Assembly: GCF_001665295.1 (NCBI RefSeq)
Contig: NZ_LZSE01000003.1
Span: forward strand, 1 to 37,517
Source: Mycobacterium sp. 1554424.7
GTDB lineage: Bacteria; Actinomycetota; Actinomycetes; Mycobacteriales; Mycobacteriaceae
Direction: 5' to 3'
Length of the DNA stretch: 37,517 nt
Shown: piece by piece, positions 17,110 through 25,835 of the stretch
How positions within the stretch are numbered: the stretch's first letter is position 1
Layout of the letters: each line of letters opens with the position of its first letter
Notes under the pieces: model-generated
The model's database searches: none
Seen by the model: the letters and a program-made list of their open reading frames with translations, nothing else
Told to the model about the DNA's origin: nothing
Position numbers and translations under genes: made by a program

Positions 17110-17117
17110 GCGGCTAA
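16953..17117. repeat. Three tandem 55-bp repeats (MIRU-like)
   Basis: Units at 16953-17007, 17008-17062 and 17063-17117 are each exactly 55 bp and nearly identical: the first base varies (t/c/t) and unit 3 has g for a at one inner position (ggcgcgg versus ggcacgg). They fill the whole gap between pepR and the nitronate monooxygenase gene, and the pepR TAG stop lies inside the last bases of unit 3. Size, intergenic placement, operon orientation and junctions made of stop/start codons agree with mycobacterial interspersed repetitive units. Copy number is probably variable between strains. Confidence 0.92.
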
Positions 17118-18472
17118 GATACCATCGCCCGAAGTTGTTGGGGCAGCGATCGTTTCGATGCGTACGGGCCCAGAACCGCGGCGCCGTAGCGCTTGCCCAG
17201 CAAGCGGCGGGCCACCGCGTTCACCTCCTCGACCGTCACCCCGTCGATCTGTTGCAGGGTGTGCTCGATGCTGCGGTGTCTGCCGTAGTTCAACTCGCTG
17301 CGGCCGATGCGGCTCATCCGGGAGCCGGAGTCCTCCAGCCCGAGGACCAGCCCGCCGCGCAGGGACCCCTTGGCGATGCGGCATTCCGCCTCGGTGATGC
17401 CGTCGCGGGCGACCGCGTCGAGCACCTCGCTGGTCACCCGCATGACGTCGGTGAACCGCTCGGGCTGGCACGCGGCGTACACCGACAGCGCGCCGCTGTC
17501 GGCGAAGATGTCCACCGCCGAATACACCGAATAGGCCAGGCCGCGCAGCTCGCGAACCTCCTGGAACAGCCGGGAACTCAGGCCGCCGCCCAGCGCGGTG
17601 TTCAGCACCGACAGCGCCCAGCGGTGCTCCCAGCTGCGCCCGGGCGTGCGCACGCCCAACGACACGTGGGTCTGCTCGGCGTCGCGGTTGACCAGCGTCA
17701 GCCCGGGTTGCCCGGTGAGGCGCCCGGCGCCCTTGCGCGGGGCGATCGGATGCCGCCCGCGGACCAGGTGCGGCCCGAAGTGCTCGCGCACCAACGCGAC
17801 CACGTGGTTGTGATCGACGTTGCCGGCCACCGCGACGACCATCCGCTCGGGGGTGTAGCGGCGCACGTGAAAGGAGTGCAGCTGGCCGCGCGTCATCGCC
17901 GAAACCGAACGCGCGCTGCCGATCACGGGCCGGCCCACGGGGTGGTCACCGAACAGCGCCGACAGGAAGATGTCGCCCAGCGCGTCCTCGGGGTCGTCGT
18001 CGCGCATGGCGATCTCCTCGAGGACGACGTCGCGTTCCAGCTCCACGTCGCCGGCGGCGCAGCGGCCGTTGAGCACCACGTCGGCGACCAGGTCGATCGC
18101 CAGATCCAGATCGCTGTCGAGCACGTGGGCGTAGTAGCAGGTGTGCTCGCGGGCGGTGAACGCGTTGAGCTCCCCGCCGACGGCGTCCATCGCCTGGGCG
18201 ATGTCCACGGCGGTGCGGGTCGGGGTCGACTTGAACAGCAGGTGCTCGAGAAAGTGCGCCGCCCCGGCCACGGTGGCGCCCTCGTCGCGCGATCCGACGC
18301 CGACCCAAACCCCGACCGAGGCCGAGCGCACCGCGGGTAGGTGCTCGGTGACCACGCGCAGGCCGCCCGGCAGCGTGGTGCGCCGGACGGCCTTGTGGTC
18401 GGCGTTCACCTCGGCGATCTGCGCGCCGCGGCGCAGGGACGCCGAGGGGTCAGCTCGAGGCGGTCGCGGCAT
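17114..18472 (-). CDS. pepR: Zinc protease of the insulinase/M16 family
   Basis: The 452-residue protein is the homologue of PepR (Rv2782c). HFLEH (73-77) is the inverted zinc motif HxxEH of M16 peptidases; a downstream Glu in [19 protein letters not shown] supplies the third ligand. The C-terminal half carries the substrate-holding domain ([54 protein letters not shown]). It should process peptides in the cytoplasm, like bacterial processing-peptidase relatives. Its ATG lies inside the end of gpsI (23-base overlap), so expression is coupled to PNPase. The N-terminal about 30 residues before [14 protein letters not shown] are longer than in M. tuberculosis, leaving the start slightly open. 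Confidence 0.93.
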   Translation of the reverse strand: MPRPPRADPSASLRRGAQIAEVNADHKAVRRTTLPGGLRVVTEHLPAVRSASVGVWVGVGSRDEGATVAGAAHFLEHLLFKSTPTRTAVDIAQAMDAVGGELNAFTAREHTCYYAHVLDSDLDLAIDLVADVVLNGRCAAGDVELERDVVLEEIAMRDDDPEDALGDIFLSALFGDHPVGRPVIGSARSVSAMTRGQLHSFHVRRYTPERMVVAVAGNVDHNHVVALVREHFGPHLVRGRHPIAPRKGAGRLTGQPGLTLVNRDAEQTHVSLGVRTPGRSWEHRWALSVLNTALGGGLSSRLFQEVRELRGLAYSVYSAVDIFADSGALSVYAACQPERFTDVMRVTSEVLDAVARDGITEAECRIAKGSLRGGLVLGLEDSGSRMSRIGRSELNYGRHRSIEHTLQQIDGVTVEEVNAVARRLLGKRYGAAVLGPYASKRSLPQQLRAMVS

Positions 18473-20693
18473 CGGCGGGAGCCGGCGCGGCGGACGGCGT
18501 TTCCGCCGCTTCCTCTTCGTCGACCAGGACCAGAGAGATCTTGCCCCGCTTGTCGATGTCGGCGATCTCCACCCGCAGCTTGTCGCCGACGTTCACGACG
18601 TCCTCGACCTTCGCGATGCGCTTGCCCCGGCCGAGCTTGGAGATGTGCACCAGGCCGTCGCGGCCGGGCAGCAGCGACACGAACGCGCCGAAATCCGTTG
18701 TCTTGACCACGGTTCCGAGGAACCGCTCGCCAACGGTCGGCAGCTGCGGGTTGGCGATGGCGTTGATCCGGTCGATCGCGGCCTGCGCCGAGGGCCCGTC
18801 GGTGGCGCCGACGAACACGGTGCCGTCGTCCTCGATGGAGATCTGCGCGCCGGTCTCCTCGGTGATGGCGTTGATGACCTTGCCCTTGGGCCCGATCACC
18901 TCGCCGATCTTGTCCACCGGGACCCTGATGGTGGTCACCCGCGGGGCGTAGGGGCTCATCTCGTCGGGCGCGTCGATGGCCTCGGCCATCACCTCGAGGA
19001 TGGTCAGCCGGGCGTCCTTGGCCTGCGCCAGCGCGCCCGCCAGCACCTGCGAAGGGATCCCGTCGAGCTTGGTGTCCAGCTGCAGCGCGGTGACGAAGTC
19101 CTTGGTGCCGGCGCACTTGAAGTCCATGTCGCCGAACGCGTCCTCGGCGCCCAGGATGTCGGTCAGGGTTACGTAACGGGTCTCACCGTCGACGTCGTCG
19201 GACACCAGACCCATCGCAATCCCGGCCACCGGCGCCTTGAGCGGCACGCCGGCATTCAGCAGCGCCAGCGTGGACGCGCAGACCGACCCCATCGAGGTCG
19301 AGCCGTTGGAGCCCAGGGCTTCCGACACCTGGCGGATGGCGTAGGGGAATTCCTCGACGCTGGGCAGCACCGGGATCAGGGCCCGCTCGGCCAGCGCGCC
19401 GTGCCCGATCTCGCGCCGCTTGGGCGAACCGACCCGGCCGGTCTCGCCGGTGGAGAACGGCGGGAAGTTGTAGTGGTGCATGTAGCGCTTGGACGTTTCC
19501 GGCCCCAGCGAGTCGATCTGCTGGGCCATCTTGACCATGTCCAGCGTGGTCACCCCCAGGATCTGGGTCTCGCCGCGCTCGAACAGCGCGCTGCCGTGCG
19601 CCCGCGGAACGACGGCGACCTCGGCGCTCAGCGCGCGGATGTCGGTGATGCCGCGGCCGTCGATGCGGAAGTGGTCGGTCAGGATGCGCTGGCGGACCAG
19701 CTTCTTGGTGAGCGAGCGGAACGCGGCGCTGACCTCTTTTTCGCGGCCCTCGTAGGTTTCGGCGAGCCGCGCGGCCACCTCGGCCTTGAGCTCGTCGGTG
19801 CGCGCGTCGCGCTCGGCCTTGCCGCCGATGGTCAACGCCTTGGCCAGCTCGTCGGTGGCCACCGAGGCCACCGAGTAGTACACGTCGTCGCCGTAGTCCG
19901 GGAACGTCGGGTACTCGCCGACCGGCTTGGCGGCCGCGTCGGCCAGCTCCTGCTGGGCGGTGCACAGCACGTCGATGAACGGCTTGGCCGCCTCCAGGCC
20001 TTGCGCCACAACGGTTTCCGTCGGCGCCTGGGCGCCACCCTCGACGAGTTCGATGACCTTGTCGGTGGCCTCGGCCTCGACCATCATGATCGCGACGTCA
20101 CCCTCAACCTTGCGGCCGGCCACCACCATGTCAAACACGGCCCGCTCGAGCTGCTCGACGGTGGGGAACGCGACCCAGGTGCCGTCGATCAGCGCCACCC
20201 GCACGCCCCCGATCGGACCGGAGAACGGCAGCCCGCTGATCTGGGTGGAGGCCGACGCGGCGTTGATGGCCAGCACGTCGTACAGGTCGTTGGGGTCCAG
20301 GCTCAGGATCGTCACCACGACCTGGATCTCGTTGCGCAGCCCGTTGACGAACGACGGCCGCAGCGGGCGGTCGATGAGCCGGCAGGTCAGGATCGCGTCG
20401 GTGGACGGGCGGCCCTCACGACGGAAGAACGAGCCGGGGATGCGGCCCGCGGCGTACATCCGCTCCTCGACGTCGACGGTGAGCGGGAAGAAGTCGAAGT
20501 GCTCCTTGGGGCTCTTGCTGGCGGTGGTCGCCGATAGCAGCATGTTCTCGTCGTCCAGGTAAGCGACGACGGCGCCGGCGGCCTGCTGGGCCAGCCGTCC
20601 GGTCTCGAAACGCACGGTGCGGGTGCCGAAGCTCCCGTTGTCGATGGTGGCGGTCGCCTCGTACACGCCTTCTTCAATTTCAGCTACAGACAT
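18450..20693 (-). CDS. gpsI: Polynucleotide phosphorylase / guanosine pentaphosphate synthetase
   Basis: PNPase degrades RNA 3' to 5' by phosphorolysis and can add tails. The 747-residue chain shows two RNase PH cores (first at about 15-150 with [30 protein letters not shown], second at about 340-560 with [32 protein letters not shown] and [19 protein letters not shown]), a KH domain with [19 protein letters not shown], and an S1 domain ([31 protein letters not shown]). The Ala/Thr-rich tail is ordinary. It follows rpsO, as in many bacteria, after a hairpin-rich 323-base leader that may be an autoregulatory target. The lppU gene found between rpsO and gpsI in M. tuberculosis is not present. 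Confidence 0.97.
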   Translation of the reverse strand: MSVAEIEEGVYEATATIDNGSFGTRTVRFETGRLAQQAAGAVVAYLDDENMLLSATTASKSPKEHFDFFPLTVDVEERMYAAGRIPGSFFRREGRPSTDAILTCRLIDRPLRPSFVNGLRNEIQVVVTILSLDPNDLYDVLAINAASASTQISGLPFSGPIGGVRVALIDGTWVAFPTVEQLERAVFDMVVAGRKVEGDVAIMMVEAEATDKVIELVEGGAQAPTETVVAQGLEAAKPFIDVLCTAQQELADAAAKPVGEYPTFPDYGDDVYYSVASVATDELAKALTIGGKAERDARTDELKAEVAARLAETYEGREKEVSAAFRSLTKKLVRQRILTDHFRIDGRGITDIRALSAEVAVVPRAHGSALFERGETQILGVTTLDMVKMAQQIDSLGPETSKRYMHHYNFPPFSTGETGRVGSPKRREIGHGALAERALIPVLPSVEEFPYAIRQVSEALGSNGSTSMGSVCASTLALLNAGVPLKAPVAGIAMGLVSDDVDGETRYVTLTDILGAEDAFGDMDFKCAGTKDFVTALQLDTKLDGIPSQVLAGALAQAKDARLTILEVMAEAIDAPDEMSPYAPRVTTIRVPVDKIGEVIGPKGKVINAITEETGAQISIEDDGTVFVGATDGPSAQAAIDRINAIANPQLPTVGERFLGTVVKTTDFGAFVSLLPGRDGLVHISKLGRGKRIAKVEDVVNVGDKLRVEIADIDKRGKISLVLVDEEEAAETPSAAPAPADAATASS

Positions 20694-21016
20694 GGGTGTC
20701 CGTATGGCCTCTCTGGGTATTCAGCTTTTTCGCGTCATCACGCGCGAGTAACCCGAGAGCTTCCCTAAAAGGAAGAAGTCTGAATGCGGCTACGGCCATC
20801 GATCGAAGCGGCCGACCTGCTCCAGATCCGGAGAGCCCGGCAGCCACTACCGAAGACCGCCCGATGCAGACCGGGCTGCTCCCTTGCGACTTGCTGGAAC
20901 GGCCTACGCGGATCTGCGCAAACCGCACCGTTTGCTCGGGCCGAACCGGCCCAGAACGCCCCTACTCTACACGGGCGAACCAGGCCGGCCAGCCCCGACT
21001 GGCGATTTGCCAGCCG
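20694..21016 (-). other. Gene-free rpsO-gpsI interval, candidate structured 5' leader of gpsI
   Basis: No protein-coding gene is convincing here. On the minus strand it holds a TAGAGT (20964-20969) that could be a -10, then consecutive perfect hairpins: GGGCCG-GTT-CGGCCC (20938-20952), a 6-bp stem GCAAAC/GTTTGC (20918-20935) and GCCCG/CGGGC (20859-20876). A transcript from that box would have a leader of about 260 bases. PNPase messages in other bacteria are autoregulated through leader hairpins, so this may be the same; there is no direct evidence. Confidence 0.4.
20999..21013 (-). terminator. Small hairpin just after rpsO
   Basis: CTGGC-GATTT-GCCAG forms a 5-bp stem beginning four bases after the rpsO stop. 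There is no T-run, as usual in mycobacteria. It may attenuate read-through into gpsI or protect the rpsO 3' end. Confidence 0.35.
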
Positions 21017-21286
21017 TCAGCGACGCAGGCCCAGGCGCTCGACGAGCGAGCGGTAGCGCTCCACGTCGATCTGGGACACGTACTTGAGCAGCCGGCGGCG
21101 CCGGCCCACCAGCAGCAGCAATCCGCGCCGCGAGTGATGGTCGTGCTTGTGCACCTTGAGGTGCTCGGTCAAATCGGCGATCCGCCTGGTCAGCAACGCG
21201 ACCTGGGCCTCCGGGGACCCGGTGTCGGTCTCGTGCAGGCCGTAGGAGGTCAGGATCTCCTTTTTTTGCTCGGCTGTCAGCGCCAC
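21017..21286 (-). CDS. rpsO: 30S ribosomal protein S15 (uS15)
   Basis: The 89-residue product is complete S15: [68 protein letters not shown], ending ERLGLRR. It binds 16S rRNA in the platform of the small subunit; the [10 protein letters not shown] segment is the RNA-contacting turn. Start is GTG at 21286 with a weak upstream ggag. A strong hairpin separates it from ribF, and a TAAACT box (21373-21378) may provide its own promoter. Located upstream of gpsI as in many bacteria. Confidence 0.97.
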   Translation of the reverse strand: MALTAEQKKEILTSYGLHETDTGSPEAQVALLTRRIADLTEHLKVHKHDHHSRRGLLLLVGRRRRLLKYVSQIDVERYRSLVERLGLRR

Positions 21287-21372
21287 GAAAATATCTCCAT
21301 CAATTGGTCCGCGATCATTGGAATTCAGGGCGCGGCCACCGCGAACCGCAGCACGCGCCCGTGTCGTCAGGC

Positions 21373-21378
21373 AGTTTA
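21373..21378 (-). promoter_or_regulatory. Candidate -10 box for rpsO
   Basis: TAAACT on the minus strand lies immediately past the ribF terminator hairpin and about 87 bases before the rpsO GTG. No good -35 hexamer is seen at 16-18 bases. The hexamer is the same as that in front of sirR. Confidence 0.3.
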
Positions 21379-21389
21379 GCAGCGGGCCG

Positions 21390-21418
21390 GCGCCCGCTCC
21401 GAATCGTCGGACGGGCGC
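21390..21418 (-). terminator. ribF terminator hairpin
   Basis: Nine bases past the ribF stop the minus strand folds as GCGCCCG-TCCGA-CGAT-TCGGA-G-CGGGCGC, a 12-bp stem with one bulged base and a tetraloop. No U-tract follows, typical of mycobacterial terminators. A 7-bp alternative hairpin (21381-21398, AGCGGGC/GCCCGCT) overlaps its downstream arm, so two exclusive folds are possible. Confidence 0.6.
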
Positions 21419-21427
21419 TAATCGGGG

Positions 21428-22402
21428 CTAGTCAGTGGGCAGCAGGTTGCGGGCCCGCTCGGTGTCGTCGCCCATCGCGGCGACGAGGCCCTTCACCGTG
21501 TCGAACTTGCGCTGTCCGCGGATGCGGGCGACGAAATCCAGGGCCACATGTTGCCCGTACAGGTCGGCGGTGGTGTCCAGGACGAACGCCTCGACGGTGC
21601 GGGTGCGCCCCGAGAAGGTGGGATTGGTGCCGATGGACACCGCCGCCTGGTAACGCTCCCCCGGCACGACGGTGCCCGTCACCGGCCCGTGCCCGAGCAC
21701 GGTGAACCAGGCCGCGTACACGCCGTCCGCGGGGATGGCCGAATGCATGGGCGGCGCCACGTTGGCGGTGGGAAAGCCCAGTTCGGCGCCTCGGCCCTCG
21801 CCGCGGACGACGACGCCCTCGACGCGGTGCGGGCGGCCCAGCGCCTCGGTGGCCGCCACCATGTCGCCGGCGTCCACGCAGGACCGGATGTAGGTGGACG
21901 AGAACGTCACGGTCTCGTTGCTGTGGTGCTCGGACAGCAGCGACATCGACTCCACCGCGAAGCCGAATCGCTCACCAGCCTTGCGCAGGGTCGCGACGGT
22001 GCCGGCCGCCTTCTTGCCGAAGGTGAAGTTCTCCCCGACCACGACCTCCACCACGTGCAGGTTCTCCACCAAAAGCTCGTGGACGTAGCGCTCCGGCGTG
22101 AGCTTCATGAAATCCGTGGTGAACGGCATCACCAGAAAGACGTCGATGCCCAGCTCCTCGACCAGCTCGGCCCGGCGGGTCAGCGTCGTCAGCTGCGCGG
22201 GGTGGCTGCCGGGATAGACCACTTCCATGGGGTGCGGGTCGAACGTCATCAGCACCGTGGGCACGTTGCGCGCGCGGCCGGCCTTCACCGCGTGCGCGAT
22301 CAGCTCCGCGTGGCCGCGATGCACACCGTCGAACACTCCGATGGTGACCACGCATCTGCCCCAGTCCGTGGGAATCTCGTCTTGGCCGCGCCACCGCTGC
22401 AC
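21428..22402 (-). CDS. ribF: Bifunctional riboflavin kinase / FAD synthetase
   Basis: RibF phosphorylates riboflavin to FMN and adenylates FMN to FAD. The 324-residue protein has the nucleotidyltransferase domain first (TIGVFDGVHRGHAELI with the HxGH-type motif at about 24-32, and FDPHPMEVVYPG, TFSSTYIRS), then the kinase domain with GRGAELGFPTANV, the PTAN motif binding ATP/Mg. The GTG at 22402 gives MQRWRGQDEIPTDWGRCVVTIGVFDG, matching the M. tuberculosis protein; upstream in-frame codons lack support. It lies back to back with sirR (divergent, about 137 bases apart) and ends in a strong hairpin. Confidence 0.96.
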   Translation of the reverse strand: MQRWRGQDEIPTDWGRCVVTIGVFDGVHRGHAELIAHAVKAGRARNVPTVLMTFDPHPMEVVYPGSHPAQLTTLTRRAELVEELGIDVFLVMPFTTDFMKLTPERYVHELLVENLHVVEVVVGENFTFGKKAAGTVATLRKAGERFGFAVESMSLLSEHHSNETVTFSSTYIRSCVDAGDMVAATEALGRPHRVEGVVVRGEGRGAELGFPTANVAPPMHSAIPADGVYAAWFTVLGHGPVTGTVVPGERYQAAVSIGTNPTFSGRTRTVEAFVLDTTADLYGQHVALDFVARIRGQRKFDTVKGLVAAMGDDTERARNLLPTD

Positions 22403-22494
22403 GACCGCAAGCCTACGGCGCCGGGCACCGGCATGCCGTGCCAACTGGGTCCGGACGCCGAGACTGCGCCCAGATCGCAACTTGCGGCCTTCGG

Positions 22495-22515
22495 GACGCT
22501 CTCAGCGCAGGCTCG
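22495..22515. repeat. Copy of a 21-bp motif shared with the echA16 upstream region
   Basis: A 21-base sequence starting gacgctctcagcg and ending caggctcg occurs here and again, identical, at 32612-32632. Each copy lies upstream of a leaderless-type start (sirR at 22540, echA16 at 32670). It may be half of a small dispersed palindromic element; see the entry at 32556-32632. Confidence 0.6.
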
Positions 22516-22525
22516 ACGACGTGCC

Positions 22526-22531
22526 TAAACT
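22526..22531 (+). promoter_or_regulatory. Candidate -10 box for a leaderless sirR transcript
   Basis: TAAACT followed by eight bases and GTG places the transcription start at or next to the start codon. No clear -35 box. Confidence 0.45.
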
Positions 22532-22539
22532 TTCTGCTT

Positions 22540-23244
22540 GTGAGGGCTGACGACGAGCCAGGCGGCATCACCGCGGTCGGCCAGGACTACCTGAAGGTCA
22601 TCTGGAATGCCCAGGAATGGTCCGTGGACGGGGGCCCCGCCAAAGTCAGCACGAAGATGCTGGCCGAGAAGATCGGGGTGTCGGCCAGCACGGCGTCGGA
22701 GTCGATCCGCAAGCTCGCCGAGCAGGGCCTCGTCGACCACGAGAAGTACGGCGCGGTGACGCTGACCGAGTCCGGGCGCCGCGCGGCCCTCGCGGTGGTG
22801 CGCCGGCACCGGTTGCTGGAGACGTTCCTGGTCAACGAACTCGGCTACCGCTGGGACGAGGTGCACGACGAGGCCGAGGTGCTCGAGCACGCCGTGTCGG
22901 ACCGGCTGGTGGCCCGCATCGACGCCAAGCTGGGATACCCGCAACGCGACCCGCACGGCGACCCGATTCCCGCCTCCGACGGTCAGGTCCCCACCCCGCC
23001 GGCCCGTCAGCTGTGGGCGTGCCGCGACGGCGACACCGGGACGGTGGCCCGCATCTCCGACGCCGACCCGGAGATGCTGCGCTATTTCACCGGCGTCGGG
23101 ATACAGCTCGACTCGCGGCTGCGGGTGCTGACCCGCCGGGAGTTCGCGGGGATGATCTCGGTGGCGATCGAGTCCGCCGACGGCGCCGAGAGCACGGTCG
23201 ATCTCGGCAGCCCCGCGGCCCGCGCGATCTGGGTGGTGGCTTAA
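22540..23244 (+). CDS. sirR: DtxR/IdeR-family metal-dependent regulator SirR
   Basis: The 234-residue protein is the homologue of Rv2788. The N-terminal winged helix (QDYLKVIWNAQEW, STKMLAEKIGVSASTASESIRKLAEQGLVDHEKYGAVTLTESG) is followed by the metal-binding dimerisation domain (RRHRLLETFLVNELGYRWDEVHDEAEVLEHAVSD, with the His/Glu ligands in HDEAEVLEH) and a C-terminal SH3/FeoA-like domain. It should repress metal-homeostasis genes when bound to Fe or Mn. Compared with my memory of M. tuberculosis SirR, a few residues are inserted after QEWSVDGGP. GTG at 22540 fits both the family N-terminus and the TAAACT spacing. It converges on fadE21 with only six bases between stops. Confidence 0.93.
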   Translation: MRADDEPGGITAVGQDYLKVIWNAQEWSVDGGPAKVSTKMLAEKIGVSASTASESIRKLAEQGLVDHEKYGAVTLTESGRRAALAVVRRHRLLETFLVNELGYRWDEVHDEAEVLEHAVSDRLVARIDAKLGYPQRDPHGDPIPASDGQVPTPPARQLWACRDGDTGTVARISDADPEMLRYFTGVGIQLDSRLRVLTRREFAGMISVAIESADGAESTVDLGSPAARAIWVVA

Positions 23245-23250
23245 TCCGCT

Positions 23251-24477
23251 TCAGCCCGCCAGCAGGCCCTTGGCGATGTGGGTGACCTGCACCTCGTTGC
23301 TGCCGGCGTAGATCATCAGCGACTTCGCGTCGCGGGCCAGCTGTTCCACGCGATACTCGGCCATGTAGCCGTTGCCGCCGAACAGCTGCACGGCCTCCAT
23401 CGCGACGTCGGTGGCCGCCTCCGACGAGTACAGCTTGATGGCCGACGCCTCGGCCAGCGAGAGCGGTTTGCCCGCCTGCTGGCGCTCGATGGTGTGAAAG
23501 ACCATGTTCTGCACATTCATTCGGGCGATCTCCATCTTGGCCAGCTTGAGCTGGATCAGCTGGAACTGCCCGATGTTCTTGCCCCACAGCGTGCGGGTCT
23601 TGGCGTAATCCACGCACAGCCGGTGGCATTCGTTGATGATGCCCAGCGCCATCATCGCGATCCCGATCCGCTCGGCGGCGAAATTGTCGCGGGCGCTGTC
23701 GCGGCCGTCGGACTCGCGCTGGTTCTCGCCGAGCAGGCGGTCGGGTGTCAGGCGCACGTTGTCGAAGAACAATTCGCCCGTCGGCGAGGACATCATGCCC
23801 ATCTTCTTGAACGGCTTGCCCTGCGTCAGGCCCGGCATACCCGCTTCCAGCACGAAGATCAGTACCGGCCGGTTGCGCCGGTCGGTGTCGGAGCCGTCGT
23901 CCAGCTTGGCGTAGACCACCAGCACGTCGGCGCAGGGCCCGTTGGTGATGAACGTCTTCTGGCCGTTGAGGATGTAATCCTCACCGTCGCGCTTGACCGT
24001 GGTCTTCATGCCGCCGAACGCGTCGGAGCCGGAGTCCGGCTCGGTGATCGCCCACGCCGCAATCTTTTTCAGCGTCATCAGGTCTGGCAACCAGCGTTCC
24101 TTCTGGGCCAGCGTGCCGCGGCTCATGATGGTCGCCGCGCCCAGACCGATGCTCACCGACGCGGTGCTGAGCAGCCCGATGCTCACCCGGGCCAACTCGG
24201 ACACCAGGACCGCCAGCATCGACGCCTGGCCGCCCGATCCGAAACCGCCTGCGGCCCCGTTCTTTTCGGACTGCCCGCTACGCTCGCGCTCCAGCATCGA
24301 CTTGACCGACTCGGCGGCCATCACGTCGAGGCCGAACTGGCTGAACAGCTTGCGCGCGATGGGATACGGCGACAGCGCGCCGGTCTCCAGCTCGTCGAGA
24401 TGCGGGCGGATCTCCTTGTCGATGAACTGGCGAACCGCATCCCGAACCATGAGGTCGGTGTCGGACCACTCGATCAC
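23251..24477 (-). CDS. fadE21: Acyl-CoA dehydrogenase FadE21
   Basis: FadE21 oxidises an acyl-CoA to the 2-enoyl-CoA with FAD. The 408-residue protein has the ACAD layout: helical N-domain, beta domain with AWAITEPDSGSDAFGG (141-156) and NGQKTFITNG (171-180), then helices with QLFGGNGYMAEY and the C-terminal IYAGSNEVQ. In most ACADs the latter is IYEGTSEIQ and its Glu is the catalytic base; here Ala391 replaces it. Glu269, in AAERIGIAMMALGI, sits where isovaleryl-CoA dehydrogenase has its base, so the base is probably relocated. A Gly/Ser-rich insert (about 66-84) is present. ltp1 lies directly upstream (three-base gap), suggesting joint function in a beta-oxidation or side-chain pathway. Confidence 0.94.
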   Translation of the reverse strand: MIEWSDTDLMVRDAVRQFIDKEIRPHLDELETGALSPYPIARKLFSQFGLDVMAAESVKSMLERERSGQSEKNGAAGGFGSGGQASMLAVLVSELARVSIGLLSTASVSIGLGAATIMSRGTLAQKERWLPDLMTLKKIAAWAITEPDSGSDAFGGMKTTVKRDGEDYILNGQKTFITNGPCADVLVVYAKLDDGSDTDRRNRPVLIFVLEAGMPGLTQGKPFKKMGMMSSPTGELFFDNVRLTPDRLLGENQRESDGRDSARDNFAAERIGIAMMALGIINECHRLCVDYAKTRTLWGKNIGQFQLIQLKLAKMEIARMNVQNMVFHTIERQQAGKPLSLAEASAIKLYSSEAATDVAMEAVQLFGGNGYMAEYRVEQLARDAKSLMIYAGSNEVQVTHIAKGLLAG

Positions 24478-24480
24478 GGT

Positions 24481-25671
24481 TCAGCGTTCGGCGCGCTGAT
24501 AGGCGGTGACGACGGCCGCGCCGCCCAGCCCGATGTTGTGCTGCAGGGCGGCGTTGACGCCCTCGACCTGACGCTTGTCGGCGGTGCCGCGCAGCTGCCA
24601 GGTCAGCTCGGCGCACTGCGCCAGCCCGGTCGCGCCCAGCGGGTGTCCCTTGGAGATCAGGCCGCCCGACGGGTTGACCACCCAGCGTCCGCCGTAGGTG
24701 GTGTCGCCGTTGTCGACCAGCTTGGGGGCCTCGCCCTCCCCGCACAGCCCGAGGGCCTCGTAGAGCAGCAGCTCGTTGGCCGAGAAGCAGTCGTGCAGCT
24801 CGATCACCTGGAAATCCTCCGGGCCCAGCCCGGACTGGTCGTAAACCCGTTGCGCGGCTTGCACATTCATGTCGTAGCCGATCAGGTTCTTGGCGCTGCC
24901 GTCGAACGTCGAGGCGAAGTCGGTGGTCATCGCCTGGCCCACGATCTCGACGGCCTGCCCGGCCAGCCCGTGCTTGTCGACGTAGCCCTCCGATGCCAGG
25001 ATCGCCGCGCCCGAACCGTCGGAGGTGGGCGAGCACTGCAGCTTGGTGAGCGGGTCGGAGATCATCCGGGCCGCCAGGATGTCCTCGAGGGTGTAGGACT
25101 CCTGGAACTGGGCGTACGGGTTGTTGACGGAGTGCTTGTGGTTCTTGTAGCCGATCTTGGCGAAGTGCTCGGCGGTGGTGCCGTACTGCCGCATGTGCTC
25201 GCGGCCGGCCGCGCCGAACATCCACGGCGCGACGGGCATCGCGAACTCGTCGATCGCGGCCATCGCCTTGACGTGCTTGCCCATCGGCGATTCGCGGTCC
25301 TGGGCGCCGCCGCTGAGCGCGCCGGGCTGCATCTTCTCGAACCCGAGCGCGATGGCGCAGTCGACGATCCCGCCGCGGATGGCCTGCGCCGCCAGGAAAA
25401 GCGCGGTCGAACCGGTCGAGCAGTTGTTGTTGACGTTGACGATCGGGATGCCGGTCATGCCCAGCTCGTAGAGCGCCCGCTGGCCCGACGTCGAGTCGCC
25501 GGCCACGTAGCCGACGTAGCCCTGCTGGACATCGCGATAGTCGACACCGGCGTCGGCCAGCGCGTTGGTGCCCGATTCCCTCGCCATGTCCGGGTAGTCC
25601 CAGCCCTCGCGGCGGCCCGGCTTCTCGAATTTCGTCATGCCGACGCCGACGACGTAAACCTTGTTGGACAT
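24481..25671 (-). CDS. ltp1: Lipid-transfer protein / SCP-x type thiolase Ltp1
   Basis: The 396-residue protein is a thiolase-fold enzyme of the SCP-x group: [12 protein letters not shown] with Cys84 as nucleophile, [12 protein letters not shown], and GHPLGATG with the His that activates CoA chemistry near the C-terminus. Such enzymes cleave 3-ketoacyl-CoA, including branched or steroid side chains, or act as retro-aldolases with a DUF35 partner; no DUF35 gene is here. ATG at 25671 ([19 protein letters not shown]) is chosen over an upstream in-frame start at 25698 because of the conserved N-terminus. It precedes fadE21 by three bases. The M. tuberculosis homologue is Rv2790c. Confidence 0.93.
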   Translation of the reverse strand: MSNKVYVVGVGMTKFEKPGRREGWDYPDMARESGTNALADAGVDYRDVQQGYVGYVAGDSTSGQRALYELGMTGIPIVNVNNNCSTGSTALFLAAQAIRGGIVDCAIALGFEKMQPGALSGGAQDRESPMGKHVKAMAAIDEFAMPVAPWMFGAAGREHMRQYGTTAEHFAKIGYKNHKHSVNNPYAQFQESYTLEDILAARMISDPLTKLQCSPTSDGSGAAILASEGYVDKHGLAGQAVEIVGQAMTTDFASTFDGSAKNLIGYDMNVQAAQRVYDQSGLGPEDFQVIELHDCFSANELLLYEALGLCGEGEAPKLVDNGDTTYGGRWVVNPSGGLISKGHPLGATGLAQCAELTWQLRGTADKRQVEGVNAALQHNIGLGGAAVVTAYQRAER

Positions 25672-25797
25672 AGCTCGTGCCTTCCGAACGGTGGGCATTT
25701 TGACACCCGTCTGGTCGGCAGCTTAGCCGTGCGGATCGGCGAGCCGGAACCCCGCTTGTGACGTCGTCGGCCCCTGCTCATAGGCGCGCGGTTTGCG

Positions 25798-25803
25798 TAG
25801 GCT
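25798..25803 (+). promoter_or_regulatory. Candidate -10 box for the SHOCT-protein gene
   Basis: TAGGCT lies 32 bases before the ATG at 25836, with TGCTCA (25775-25780) 17 bases upstream as a weak -35. A ribosome-binding site (cagga) precedes the ATG, so this message would be leadered. Confidence 0.35.
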
Positions 25804-25835
25804 CGAAGGAACATCCACGACGAAAGATCAGGACC

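Noticed and set aside
16953-17117. CRISPR-like interpretation of the three 55-bp repeats.
   Set aside because: The units are contiguous without unique spacers; tandem MIRU-like repeats explain them better.
17108-18340. Long open frame on the plus strand opposite pepR (about 410 codons).
   Set aside because: Its composition (Arg/Ala/Gly/Pro-rich, no domain) is that of an antisense frame in GC-rich DNA; pepR on the other strand is clearly real.
20694-21016. Degenerate lppU gene between gpsI and rpsO.
   Set aside because: No frame on the minus strand gives a lipoprotein signal, lipobox or LppU-like sequence.
21403-22540. FMN riboswitch near ribF.
   Set aside because: The 137 bases upstream of ribF are shared with sirR and show none of the conserved RFN-element segments; ribF appears to start near its promoter.
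23278-25761. 827-codon open frame on the plus strand opposite fadE21 and ltp1.
   Set aside because: It spans two well-identified genes on the other strand, has no recognisable motif and low-complexity composition; very long antisense frames are common at this GC content.
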